Assembly (NCBI GenBank): GCA_001661515.1
Contig: LUVW01000006.1
Location: forward strand, 348,608-412,607
Direction: 5' to 3'
Source of the DNA: Capniomyces stellatus
Lineage: Eukaryota; Kickxellomycota; Harpellomycetes; Harpellales; Legeriomycetaceae
Length of the DNA stretch: 64,000 nt
Below the pieces are notes generated by a model. It saw nothing but the letters and a program-made list of their open reading frames with translations, ran no database searches and had not been told where the DNA came from. The position numbers were made by a program, and so were the translations under genes. Below are positions 12,401 through 23,109 of the stretch, piece by piece (positions within the stretch are counted from its first letter, which is position 1; each line of letters starts with the position of its first letter).

Positions 12401-14749
12401 AACTCGAGTTTAAATTCAGCATCTAGCTCTTTGTTCAGAAAGAGAGGAATGTTGTTTAGCGATTTAAACACGTTTAGTGCAGACAGCTCAAACGGCTCAT
12501 TGCACTCGCAATCAAACCCAAATAATGGCGAAAACACCAAATCTCTTTTACAGCGAAACCGAAGGCGGTTGAGAACATCGCAGTCGTTCTATGAGCTATC
12601 CACCTCAATCTCGTCAGTGCATGGGTCAAGCATCAATGGGAGCATCAGTGGGAGCATCAATGGTGGTCCAATAAAACCCCCAAGCAGGTCAGACTCGATC
12701 AACTCCAACAAATTTATTAATGGATCAATTACATCAAAGTTTTTTAATGATAGTCTTTTGTCTGGTTCAAGATCGATTGACGGAATGGGGTCAGGGCTCA
12801 AAAGCTTATTGTTATCGCCAACTCCACGTTACAACTCAATCTCCAACTCGTCTAGCATTGGGTTCAAGTCGCTATCCAAGTCCATTACCGAGTCCAACAA
12901 GAGCCTAAAGTCCATAAACTTTTCGCCAAGTTCCAGTACTGAGGATAATATTTCAGCAAAAGCAGGCAAAGGGTATTCATCTAACTCACAAAGCAAGCAC
13001 TCTTCTAAACTCACCCCCAAACCCTCTAAAAAATCTAGCTACAAGTCAAAGTCAACTCTTGACCCCAAAGGTGAAAGCATCGATCTTGGATTAGTGAAAA
13101 TGCTTAAAGCCAAACCGTCACCTAGGAGAACAAAAATCATCATTACTAACACCAGCCCTACAAAATCTCCTGCCATACTTTTTAACCACGACACATCGCC
13201 CTTCCCATCACCAAAGTCCATAATACAAAATTTAAACACATCCATCTCCTCAATCAACAACCCTTCCCCACCCACCATCGACCCATCAAACCACAACAAA
13301 CACTACAAACCCAGGACAAACATCAATAACAATGTCTCATACTCGCCATCCTTCTCCAAAACACAGCATCTAAATTCAAGCTTAATCTCAATCTCAAGCT
13401 CAAAAACCAGCCAGAGTTGTGCTAAAAACGACATTGATCCAAAGGCTCTTGAAATCAAGCTTGACAAAATCGTAGAGAAAAGGCCAACTCAACCACCAAC
13501 TACTGATGGCAAGACAAATCCATACAGAAAATCAAGAGCCCAAATTCCCCAAAGCTACGACTTCAAGCTTCCACAATCTGAGACAAAGCCCGCAACCACA
13601 GAAAATAAAAGCTCCACGCCCACGTCCACGTCCAAAAAGCCAAGGAAGAAAAAGACTGATAGGCCACTGGCTTCCGAAAGAGAAAGACATGACTTAGCCA
13701 GCTCGATTGGGTCATTTACATCATTGCCGCCACTACCACCACAGCCCGACCATTGTGTAAGGTGCAATTTGAAAATCCAGGACAGTTGGTTTGATTTATA
13801 TGATGGGACCCAGTTACACCCCGAGTGCTTTGTTTGCATCCAATGCAAAAACAGGATTGAAGATGGTGTCTATGTTGTTGAAAATGGTGCCGAGTATCAC
13901 CCCAATTGTGTACCAATCAGCCCTCCGCAGGTCTCAATTGAGTCGGTCCCCATAAATAACAAACCAATTCCCCAAAAACGTCCCAAGGGCTCACTGCTAA
14001 GACGTGTTACCACCGTTAGTCGCAGAAAGTCGCATAGTAGAGTTACTGCCTCAGGCTCCGCAAGCGAAGCGTCCATCAACATTGATCCAGCTACCAAATC
14101 CTGCAACTCTAGCCAGCCAGAAATATTTGAAAATACAGTTGAAATCGAGTCCGACTACTCGGTTGACGACGATGGCGATGCTCATGAGGATGCAGTGGAG
14201 GATTCTGTATGCTGCGATCAATGTAACAACCTTATTGGCGGCCCAAGGTTCCACTTGTCTACTGGGAAAAACTACCACCCCGACTGCTTTACTTGTTCAG
14301 GCTGCAAAGAACGATTCGACGAAGGTTCTTATGTGAGCTATGAGGGCTTGGAGTATCACCACCACTGCGTCCCTCTAATAATTGCTGCAAACACAAACAA
14401 AAGTATCAACAACACCGTGTCGTCCAAATCCACACACTTCCCTGACCACATTGAAAAATCTGACTCGGATGGCTTTGACTCCACTGTTTCTGCTGGCGAC
14501 TATATCTCCCCAAATAACTCCAGCTCTGCCACCAATCCCAACAACAATGACAAAAGCGGCTCCACTTGTGCCAAATGCTCAAACCCAATCGGTGGTGTTT
14601 TTGTCCACCACGACGAGTTTGCATTTCACCCCAAATGCTTTACTTGCGTTGACTGCCGCAGGATCATCACTCCCAAAATGCCTTTTGGTGATTTGGGCAA
14701 TGGCAACCCTTGCTGCGAGTCTTGTATTTCAGTACGCTACCCTGCATAG
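9494..14749 (+). CDS. Large four-LIM-domain protein (paxillin-like/LIM scaffold)
   Basis: Intronless, 1751 residues. The N-terminus has a small zinc-ribbon-like knuckle, CRSC..CSKC (Cys 3, 6, 15, 18). LIM1 lies at about 527-622 (CTEC, CHNC, CGCKK, CMKC, CVRH). Long Ser/Asn/Lys-rich disordered linkers follow, with a Glu/Lys/Met-rich acidic segment near 770-820. Three more LIM domains sit at the C-terminus: about 1417-1472 (CVRC..HPECFVC..C), 1571-1627 (CDQC..HPDCFTC) and 1691-1748 (CAKC..HPKCFTC..CESC), ending 2-3 residues later. LIM domains bind proteins; related fungal proteins act in polarity, septation or Rho signalling. I see no RhoGAP or kinase domain, so Lrg1-type proteins are excluded. 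The ATG is the first in frame with the Cys knuckle. Cellular role is inferred only. Confidence 0.9.
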   Translation: MFCRSCGSIARGDRCSKCGGRPVESTVSSSAFVPEKRDPWLTGYMERRLNGEQPVSPIPTPTEEARPDHSMRRRSFVYDRTNSSTEMLSGSRDFNRFLTPQKESSNGFYNRKVVSPFTKPANVPQSPRSIAELSNILKSPNLFSQALPNGKMSMQNTPGSPKQMYMSSSDLLNEKRMNFSSITQDIFGTVSQSPLGLNEPGCVSRMSNRSFGDSFNGGSRPSSPMSNTNGFKSLLGQPSIENFRPPSRKENRTESFADMMERIKGIHEPLGSPKSGGVEGISVVGGSEYTGAGAKQSSGKGALSPLDIAGGNKLSVGAGRYDGGRDSPTHTKVNGGCSSPVAPRFGAYTPTKQRQEVKTPVQESVDDDVKYIVGRLSARKRAETESNLSLAPGYNHISKTNGAEIGLVNAGFANSDQTGAGMRGGLDASPSANRYSYQSKVASPVPVRLYSPTIKNREDAFEVRHQPSRQEEKVQDKEDLQREDVSVEKGVDEKKKAEQGRMHPLGHLKGSVAKNTNSMSLQIELLAKTKECTECTKELRFEEQKQFASRPGVVFCHNCYSKEYTKGTCCGCKKMVLTHGRPWTSVLGNVWHRLCMKCGSCGALIVGGEVNGLGDKVYCVRHMPNKVDDVKELELVQEKLDRKAVESTDSERAESRYNKFKNSILMGAKPVKSVVSNKSMISEGGLANSGSPRSLSVFNSRSGLNLDMDDKKQAISNLQNDLIKLGASGSSSSSTNNLSISSIHDHRGNKLTSPIQSVDSVKLVVNAQNIKEVEIEKKEEMVEGEEIEEKEEMEESKEMDESEEMDEKVEKELREVVGDVDSDDSTEYGSESSINLQKLKLISEENSLVSSTKLEAANVGHEEVLQMDKSVSDKTSLLTTVSKENSKSAVGEVQDDVQSLQFSSNDVMVFRNQLAISSSTLPISNSSALLRADENKVVGCEKGLSPSLSLSLRSPKSNSIVDLCPKSVSNSSLNSASSSLFRKRGMLFSDLNTFSADSSNGSLHSQSNPNNGENTKSLLQRNRRRLRTSQSFYELSTSISSVHGSSINGSISGSINGGPIKPPSRSDSINSNKFINGSITSKFFNDSLLSGSRSIDGMGSGLKSLLLSPTPRYNSISNSSSIGFKSLSKSITESNKSLKSINFSPSSSTEDNISAKAGKGYSSNSQSKHSSKLTPKPSKKSSYKSKSTLDPKGESIDLGLVKMLKAKPSPRRTKIIITNTSPTKSPAILFNHDTSPFPSPKSIIQNLNTSISSINNPSPPTIDPSNHNKHYKPRTNINNNVSYSPSFSKTQHLNSSLISISSSKTSQSCAKNDIDPKALEIKLDKIVEKRPTQPPTTDGKTNPYRKSRAQIPQSYDFKLPQSETKPATTENKSSTPTSTSKKPRKKKTDRPLASERERHDLASSIGSFTSLPPLPPQPDHCVRCNLKIQDSWFDLYDGTQLHPECFVCIQCKNRIEDGVYVVENGAEYHPNCVPISPPQVSIESVPINNKPIPQKRPKGSLLRRVTTVSRRKSHSRVTASGSASEASINIDPATKSCNSSQPEIFENTVEIESDYSVDDDGDAHEDAVEDSVCCDQCNNLIGGPRFHLSTGKNYHPDCFTCSGCKERFDEGSYVSYEGLEYHHHCVPLIIAANTNKSINNTVSSKSTHFPDHIEKSDSDGFDSTVSAGDYISPNNSSSATNPNNNDKSGSTCAKCSNPIGGVFVHHDEFAFHPKCFTCVDCRRIITPKMPFGDLGNGNPCCESCISVRYPA

Positions 14750-17700
14750 GCCTTCAATTATGGGTTTTTTACTTTACTTTTTGCTTAGTTACGCTTTATC
14801 ATCGTTTTTCATTATTTTTTTTCTTAATGTTACCTAACCCTATACTACGTTTGTCTCTATTTTCTTCTTGATGGCTAGTTTCATCCTATCCCTTACTTTC
14901 TATTTTTTTTTTTCATTCCTATTTTTTTCACTTATTGTTCATTTTAATTACCTTATTTCATTTAACTTTCTCTAATAATAAACCCGCAAATAAAAATTAA
15001 CTAATACTATAATCTAATGCATACTCAAACGGCCTCCTTAGCTCTCTTTTTTTATCCTTCCTCCTTCAATTACATGCTTTCTTGGCTATAATTTACCCGG
15101 TGTTTCCCATTGTCATTGCCATTGGCCAAATCGATCTAATTCAAATCATTGGCATTTTTTTAATCTACCAATAGATTCTCAATGGCATCGAAAGGTTATT
15201 TTGCTGTTGGCGTGAACTTTGTATATTTTTTTTGGCTTGAACATATTTCACAACTTGTGCTTTTGCTTTACAATCTCATGTTTATTTACATTGCAAATAT
15301 ACAATGTTCACGCTTACAACCTTACAATTTATGATGTTGGGAGGGGGTCCGTCTCTTCGCCATACATAACCATGGATCTTATTTTTTGTTCTTTGTTATT
15401 ATCCCAAAGATAATGCTAAACACAAAACTACCAACTCATATTAACCCCCCCCCCCCCCCCCCCCNACCCCCCCCCCCCCCCCCCCAAACATTCCATTAAT
15501 CTGTCAATAGTTCAGCTTTGTACTACTTTAAAACGGCCATGGGTAACAATTAAACCTGAAAAGCCCGTTCTTCGATTTTATTGTTATTATTAATATTGAA
15601 TTGGTGTTTTTTATTTCGTTATTTTTTATCCTGTTGTCTCTAGCTTTGATTTGAAAGCATGTTTTTATCTGGTTCATTGTTACTCATTTATTCGTTGTTA
15701 TTGGGTATAAAAAAGGCCATATTGCTACGCTGTGAGCCAAAACTGGGAAAGTACAATCAAGTCCCACGTTGAAATTTTGAGTGGATGTCAGTAAACTATA
15801 TTTCAAGAAATGCGGCTAGTTTGAGTCGAGCATAGGAAATATTGATCTAAATATCCACCAACATCTAGTTTGTTTAGTTCACTTGGCTTAGTCACCAGCC
15901 GCTTATAAAGCAACACGGAGATTGGGGAAGTTTATATTTTAATGGTCTTTTTACCTCAAGCCAAATCAAGTAAGTATACCAGATTCGTAACTTGAATACT
16001 TCAGCTCTTAAAACTCCAACACACTATTTCACAAATAATTGAGTACTCATTGGCCACTAACTACACTTTATAACTATAACATGACACAATTTGGATGAAA
16101 TGGAAGATTTTGAAACTGAATCTATTACCATCACAAAATACATACTTTCATATGAGCAAAAACAGACTTGATGGCTAAATTAACTAGTTTTGGAATTATA
16201 TTCTCAGTATTATTACTCAGTGCAAACTCAATACAAATTAGGCGAGCTTTCTTGTTCCGCTTCTACGTTTCTATTTCAAGATTATTATTTTTTTGCTGCA
16301 AGTCTATCTCAAGCTTTTATTACCCGCCTCAACCTGAGCCTTAACTAGTAATACGAACTAGGCTGGCAGTAAGTAAAATACGACTTTTTCAAACACTTGC
16401 TTTTTTTTTCAAGGAAAAAAAAAAGTTATATTGACTTGTCGTCTGTTTCTTCTTTACAATCTAAAAAGCATTTAACGTGAAATAAATTTCAGCTGATGTT
16501 AAACTTCGATTGGAGGAAGAAGTAAAATTGCAATTTATATAAAAAGACGACAATTTTGTAATAGCGATTTTTTTTAAATTCTAATTGAGCAATGGCAAAC
16601 TTTTAAATATGGGACTGGCTTTGGGAACAAACCAATAGCCGCTGTGTTTAGAGGCCCAAGACTGTGTTACGATTCAGCTTTAAATTTGAGGCCCAAAATA
16701 TTAAAAAATTGACAAAAGAAAAACAATTGTATAAAAAAAAGAAAAACAATTGCTTTATAGGTAGTTTGTCAACATCAATCTACTTTAATAAAACTTGTAG
16801 TGGTAACAGCCAAAACCCGCACTCAAAACTCGAATTCAAAACTCGAAGGCTGTAATAATAGAAACTATTCTCAAATTGGGGTTTGGTATTCAAGCCACAA
16901 AAGAGCAAGAAAAAGCAGGTGAAAGTAAGAAAAGGCAAAAAGGCACCAAGTCTAATTCCTTATCTTTTTGAATGCCAAACCAAAAGTATAATTTTGGTTT
17001 GATTACTAATCACAATTTTTGCGGTAGTTTAATTGATCATATCAATTTCAACAATGCTGAACACTCAGTTAGTTATTGCCAACACAATCATGTTTCAGCT
17101 TTTTTTTTTTTAGCATTATTTCCACAAACGTAGTTTCCATTTGTTTGAAATTTTAAATAGTGATGACGCAATGTTCTACGTGGTTTAAATTGTACTCTTT
17201 TGTCACTTTATGAGTCCACCCAGCCTTGTTTAAGAACCAAATCAACAAATTTTAGCGTTTCGGGTAAATAAACTGAAATGGCGAAAGAAACCCAGGCTCG
17301 TGATTTTTCTCGTTTACTTGGAAAGTTGTTCAAAGTTAATGAGCTGAAATCATTTAGATATATTAAAGTAGTAGCAATATCTATTTAGTTATTTAGCATC
17401 TTTGTATTTTATTTTTATTTTTGAAAAAGTGCGACTAATAAGAAAACAGTTACAGCTGAAGTGTCTTTAAAGTCACGTCTTTTCATTTAGCGGCTTTGAA
17501 GTTCCTACGACTGATCTGATTGGTATATACTAGCGCATATCTATTCAGTTCCTACCTAAATCGTATATTTCCACTGACCTACGGCCATTAAATGTTTGCA
17601 TCCAGTCTTCCTTGGCACAATGTCATTATACCAATAATAAAGCGGGCTTTAATTGACTTGTGCTAAACTTGGCATAAGGTATTGGTTACCTATACTTATA

Positions 17701-20700
17701 AATGTATCTAACCGGGTATATTTTTTGATACTTTTGAACTAAAATCCAATCTGTAGTATGTTGGCAAGCTGGGGTATAACAATAGCATATTGCAAATCGG
17801 CCAAGAAAGCATTCGTTTTAGTAAATCTATTTTGTGAGGTTTTGGAAATGTGTCGATATTCTTTGCTTTGTTTTTGCGACGTTTTGTTTTTCCTTGTTTT
17901 GAATCTGCGTAATGTTTAGTGTACTTGGTTATACTCGTGATGTTTTAATGTTTTTGTTTTTTTTAAAGAAAAGCCCCTCCTTCTCCTATTCAATCTATAT
18001 TCCTTATAAACAGCGGGATTTATTTCCGCTTATTCACTGGAACGTCAAGTTCTTTTAAATAGGTTCATAATGTACCAAGGGCAGGGTATTGCTAGAAACT
18101 AAAAAAAAGTGTTGGGGAGCTGAAGTTTATGCTTTCGTGCTCACCATTGTCTTTTTTTGTCATATTACCCAATAAAGACCCAAGCGTGGTAAACTGCTAT
18201 GTTTATAGTGATTGAGGCTGATTTGGTTGCAGCAGAGTACAGTTGGGAGATGAAAAGAATGGCAGAGTTTTTTGGACTGCAATTACTATAGTAATTGCTC
18301 GTTTTCCAAAAGCGTTTACTTCTTTTTTTTCCAAGGTTGCTTTGACTTTCAATTAATAGCCGAGTACACTATTGAATATAGGAGTTTTAACTATGATTCG
18401 CCAGCTACTTTTTTATCTGGATAAAGGCGTCTTTTAAGTGATGGACGAAAATATTACAATTAGAAGACTCTGCCTCCTGATTAATAATATTTCATTAATA
18501 TTAATATGATGACTGTTAAACTTGTCAGTAAAATCGATTAAACTTAATTAATTTTAATTTACTTGAATCAGCTTTAGTTGGTTGCCGTTTGATCTTAACA
18601 ATGGCAAATTCGTATCAAGCTAATTGGTGGGGTACTAGTTTGCTGGTAAGATAAAATCAACCTAATTTCAAAAAGCGCCATTATATAAGTTGTGATGTGT
18701 AGGGGTTACTTTCCACAACGCAGTTGACAGCTTAAGCTTTATTTTATTTTCTCCTTTTTTTTTTAAAGGACATAGTGTATCCCACGCTATAGTAGTCCTT
18801 GGTAGGGTATAGTTAATAACAACAAAAAATTGCCAGTCCCACGCTGATTTATCCAGCGATGCCAATAATATACAACACAGCGCAGTTTAATATAACGCAA
18901 CCCAGTTCAATCAAAGCTGCACAAACCGAGGAATAATGCGGTTGTATCGAGGATGCATTGATTTCCAGTAACTTGTTTTGGAAAATAGTAATAATGTAGA
19001 AGGTGTAGAACTCAAGTTAGTTGGGATAAGCTCTAAAAAAGAAAAAAAACTGCTGACTAAAGCATAATAGGCCTACAATTGTAGTAAAACTATAATCAAA
19101 AGGCTTGGTGATAAACCTTAGTACCCAATGCCGATGTAATGTTTGTTTTAGAAATGCCCTTTTAAATAAAATGGGTATTTGACACCCATCAAAAGTCAGT
19201 GATATGTAGCCAATAAAACATTGATGTTTTATATAGGAGGCATGTATTTTGATTTTTTTTTCTTCCCTCTATTGATTAATGAATGCCAAGTTTTTTTGGG
19301 TTAATTGTTTAATTGTAAAAACTAAGTGTAAATAGCAGCACCGTTTTAATTTCAAGGCCTCTTCTTGCCCAATACAATATGGATGATAGCATTGGCTTTA
19401 TGCTTTATTTTTTTATTTTTTTTCAACCTCCTTGCCTTAAATCCATTAACTAATTTTGGTAAATAAAAATGTGTGAGTTATTTAAATAAAGCAGGTATTT
19501 ATTTTTTTATTGAAAGCGAATAAAGCAAGCTTTTGCTGCTCTAAAGAGAGAAAAGGAATGACCTTAGCTATGGTTGCATCAAAAAAGTAAAAACGACTTG
19601 GCTATTTCCCATTATTGTAAAAGCCTATCTTGTAATTAGATAAACTCTTAAGCAACTAACGGAGCTATTCACAGCAGCATCAACTCAAGGTGTATTGAAC
19701 AAACCAGAGTTCCAATAAATATTTTTCAACATTACCAACTTTATCCAATCGTCTTATTTGAAGTTTGCAAAGTGTAAATAGTGTTCCTCGATAAATCACG
19801 ATGCTTATCAAAAGAAAGAAAAGTTTTTTTTACTAGTTGCACTTTGCAATTTGATTTTAGATTCAAGCTTAAATTTGAGCCTACTTCCTTGGAAAAAAAA
19901 AAAAAGGTTATCAAAAAGCACAAAATGGTTTCAACGTTTACACAGCTTTTTGTTGCGTCGCTTTTAGCTGGCAAAACTGGGCAGTAAATCCTGAACTTAT
20001 GAAATTAAATCAATGCAGTTTTTTTAGATTTTGATTATGTAATTCAAGTGTAAATTGATAGCGAACTACCTTTTATTTCCGAAGACTTATCAATTAAGTT
20101 AATAAGCGAAAAGGTGCAAAATAACCTATTATATGAGTATTATAGGAGTTTAGCTAAATGTGTGTTCTAAAAGAAATACCAAGATTTTTAACAAAGCAAA
20201 AAGCTCAAGTGTGAAAAAAAAAAAGTTTTATGTATAAGGAAATGTAATAATAAAAAAAGCAAAATGAGGAAGTAAAAAAAAACACAATTAAATGTTTTAA
20301 AGTAATAGGAACAAACGACAAAAGCATAAAACAAAACGAAACGAGTCTAAACTTGGGATAAACAAAATCACAACGGCAATAGACTATATAACCTACAAGT
20401 TCTATTGTGTTTTAGCGTATGTATTGAGATGAAAAAAAAGTTACATAAATACAAATTTCCGTCATAATTAATTAAGACGATACATTTTAATTTCAAGCTT
20501 TTAAAAGAAAAAAAAACCCAAAAACCAAAAACGTCCCTTAACCTTCAGTTTTAGGAGCTCCAACTATATATACAAAAAAACACCAGATATAGTAGCGTTG
20601 TTATTACTTTATTTTTAGCAACACGCCCACCTGATTTAGTTTTCCATTTAACTTCCTTTCTATTTTATAATTTTAAACTTAGAATGTACTTGTAGCCTAA

Positions 20701-21127
20701 CCGGGAGTAATAGAAAGTAGAACACTTGAAAATACGAGGAAACAAAAAAGCTATATATATTTAATCGCAATACTTTTTCTGCACTATACATGCTGCACCA
20801 AAACGTCGATACCAATTTCAATAAATAGACATCAAGCAAAAGCCGAGCTACTCTCGATTTCTAAACCAATACATCAACAATTTTCAGTACCTTGGTGAAA
20901 TACCATACTTTATTAGCACTTTAAACGTAGATTTGTTTTATTTGCTTTGATTCGTAGACTTAAGTTTCAAACAGATAATATAACTATCGAATAGTTTGTA
21001 TACATACCAAGAAACGCTGTTTACTATCCCAAAGAGCAACAAAAAGCAACAAAAAGCAACAAAAAGCAGCGAGAAACCACTATAAACACAAAGACCAAAC
21101 TCACGCGTTCGATAAACATACAGAAAG
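14750..21127. other. 6.4-kb gene desert (intergenic)
   Basis: AT-rich sequence with a T-rich 3' flank after the LIM gene, a poly-C run containing an N (15445-15485) and scattered homopolymers. Near 21038-21072 there is a tandem AGCAACAAAA repeat in the leader of the Rim101-like gene. Only short ORFs of no recognisable family occur. No RNA gene was found by eye. Confidence 0.5.
15445..15485. repeat. Poly-C tract with an ambiguous base
   Basis: Nearly 40 C residues broken only by 'na' at 15465-15466. The N shows the assembler or sequencer could not resolve the homopolymer, so the true length here is unknown. It is the only ambiguous base I noticed. Confidence 0.95.
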
Positions 21128-22540
21128 ATGCCACAGATACTGCAATGTAAATGGGGCGACTGCGGCTTCCAAGTTGAAAACAATCCTGATGTTTTATATG
21201 CGCATTTGACGAATGATCATGTAGGCCGAAAAGCACAGGGGAACTTGTGTTTAAATTGTAACTGGATGGATTGTAGTGTGAAAACAACAAAAAGAGATCA
21301 CATTACTTCCCACCTTCGTGTACATATACCGCTGAAGCCTTACTTTTGCAGAGTAAGTACCTTGTTATTTGTATAGTGATTAATGATATGCTAGATTTAT
21401 TAAAAACACCGGTGGTAGGTATTGGTTCGCTGTAGTAAACGTTATTTTCATTGTTGTTATGTTTGCTAGTCATGCACAAAAACGTTTAAACGACCACAGG
21501 ATTTGAAAAAACATGAGAGGAAACATTTTGATGATCGGGCAGCTGAAAAAGACCCGGAAATATCGCATAATTACACCGAAATGGAGGTCGATTCACACCA
21601 CCCTTATAACAACCAGAGTCCGATGGAACAACATTCCGTATATAACAACAGTGTAACATACCAAAAACCTTCCAAATCGCCCAACAGCCCAACATCTAGT
21701 GTTGAAAACATGGGTAAGTCATTTTTTTTTCATGTCTTATTTAGCTGATTTATTGTGTTGTAGATTTCCTTGGCAATTTGATTTAAAACGTTCAACACAA
21801 ACTTGGCTTTAATAGAGCTTCCAGGGATCCAGTCTCTGAATAGATCCTTGTACTCGCTTTGCTCTCAGGAATCACAAATTAGAACAACCCAGAACAGTAC
21901 TTTCCATGATTCGCTTGGGATCAAAAGGTCACGCGAACACATTCAAAACTTTAAAAATGAAGTGAACCAGGTCCTTGAGCCTTTAAACAAATCCACTCAG
22001 AACGATTGCGGAAATTCGCCACTATCAACAGATTCAGTGTACGAAAGCAGATGGGAAATGAAGCAGGAGCAGCCACAAAGAAGAGTTTACAGAGGAACAG
22101 AATCTTCAGACTCCATAAATAAGCTTTACACACGCGAGTTTGACCATACAAGATTAAACAAAATCAACTTCTATCAAGGAGACAGCGTTGACCAGTCCTC
22201 AGATCATTATTTTGTTGACGAAAACAGCCTATTCTCATCCAAAGATTCAGGCGTCTACTCTGAATACAGCTCAAATCATCTAGATATGACGCCCCTCAAT
22301 ATCTCAACGCAACTGTCGTCCTACTCCAACGCATCTCAGCTATCAACATCCTCCAACACAACTTTGGTCTCACTGCCTCCTATTTCTACTTTGACCAAGC
22401 ATATCAAAGATGGTTTTTATTCTAACCCGCTTGGCTCTTCAGATAGACCACGCCAGCTAGGCAGAGCCAGAACGTACCCCAACCACACATCCTCCAAAAC
22501 TAAGTCTTCAGTAGGCCTCAGTCGCTATCAATTATACTGA
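21128..22540 (+). CDS. RIM101: Rim101/PacC-type pH-responsive C2H2 transcription factor
   Basis: Nuclear regulator of the alkaline-pH response. Exons 21128-21352, 21470-21713 and 21816-22540 give 397 residues. Three C2H2 fingers occupy the first ~95 residues: CKWGDC..H..DHVGRK, then [20 protein letters not shown] with [16 protein letters not shown], then (across intron 1) [19 protein letters not shown]. These follow PacC closely ([37 protein letters not shown]). The rest is Ser/Asn-rich and low complexity, ending SRYQLY. The protein is short for the family (about 540-680 residues). I see no YPx[L/I] PalA/Rim20-binding motif, so processing control may differ or the tail may be reduced. It converges with the ceramidase gene. 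Family is confident because intron 1 exactly restores finger 3. Confidence 0.92.
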
Positions 22541-23109
22541 TTTATTTATCCACTTTTACTTATATTTGTCTACACTATTGCCACTATTTTAAACTTATTA
22601 TTTTCGATGTCTTTTCTTTCTTTCCTTCTCTCACTCTATACCATTGTTCACCCATTCACTAGCTTATTTTAATATTTTTTTCCTAGACCAACTCTATTTA
22701 TATAGCTTTTCTATCTTTGTTTATTCTCTTTGCTCTTTTTTTCTCTGCTTTTTTTTCTTTACAATTGTACCTAATATACTTTTAACGAAACTCCAAAATA
22801 TAACATATATAACATCACTATGTTTTCTTATATGTGATCTGGTACTGCCTTTTAGCGCCTTGCATGAATGTCTACTGGTGTTCAAAATATTCCTCTTTTT
22901 GAGTTTTGTAATCGTTTGGTATTGACTTGATTTTTTTTATATTAAATGTCAATGTAAATTAGAGTAACCGCCAAGTCTTGGCTTTTTTTTTTAAAAAAAA
23001 ACAAAAAAAAAACGTGACTTTGCAACATTACAACAATGGTGTTACCAAATACATATTTGAATTAGGAAGATATAGTAAAAGTAAAAGTAAAAGTAAATAT
23101 AAAAGTAAA
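22541..23109. other. Convergent intergenic, RIM101-like / ceramidase 3' ends
   Basis: T-rich on the left (3' flank of the plus-strand gene), turning A-rich on the right (3' flank of the minus-strand gene). A short AAGTAA-type tandem repeat lies at 23072-23108, running to the ceramidase stop codon. No gene. Confidence 0.6.

Noticed and set aside
10778..13299. Many antisense ORFs up to 248 codons opposite the LIM gene
   Set aside because: They mirror the Ser/Glu-rich coding strand (for example Phe/Ser/Leu-rich translations) and have no domains of their own.
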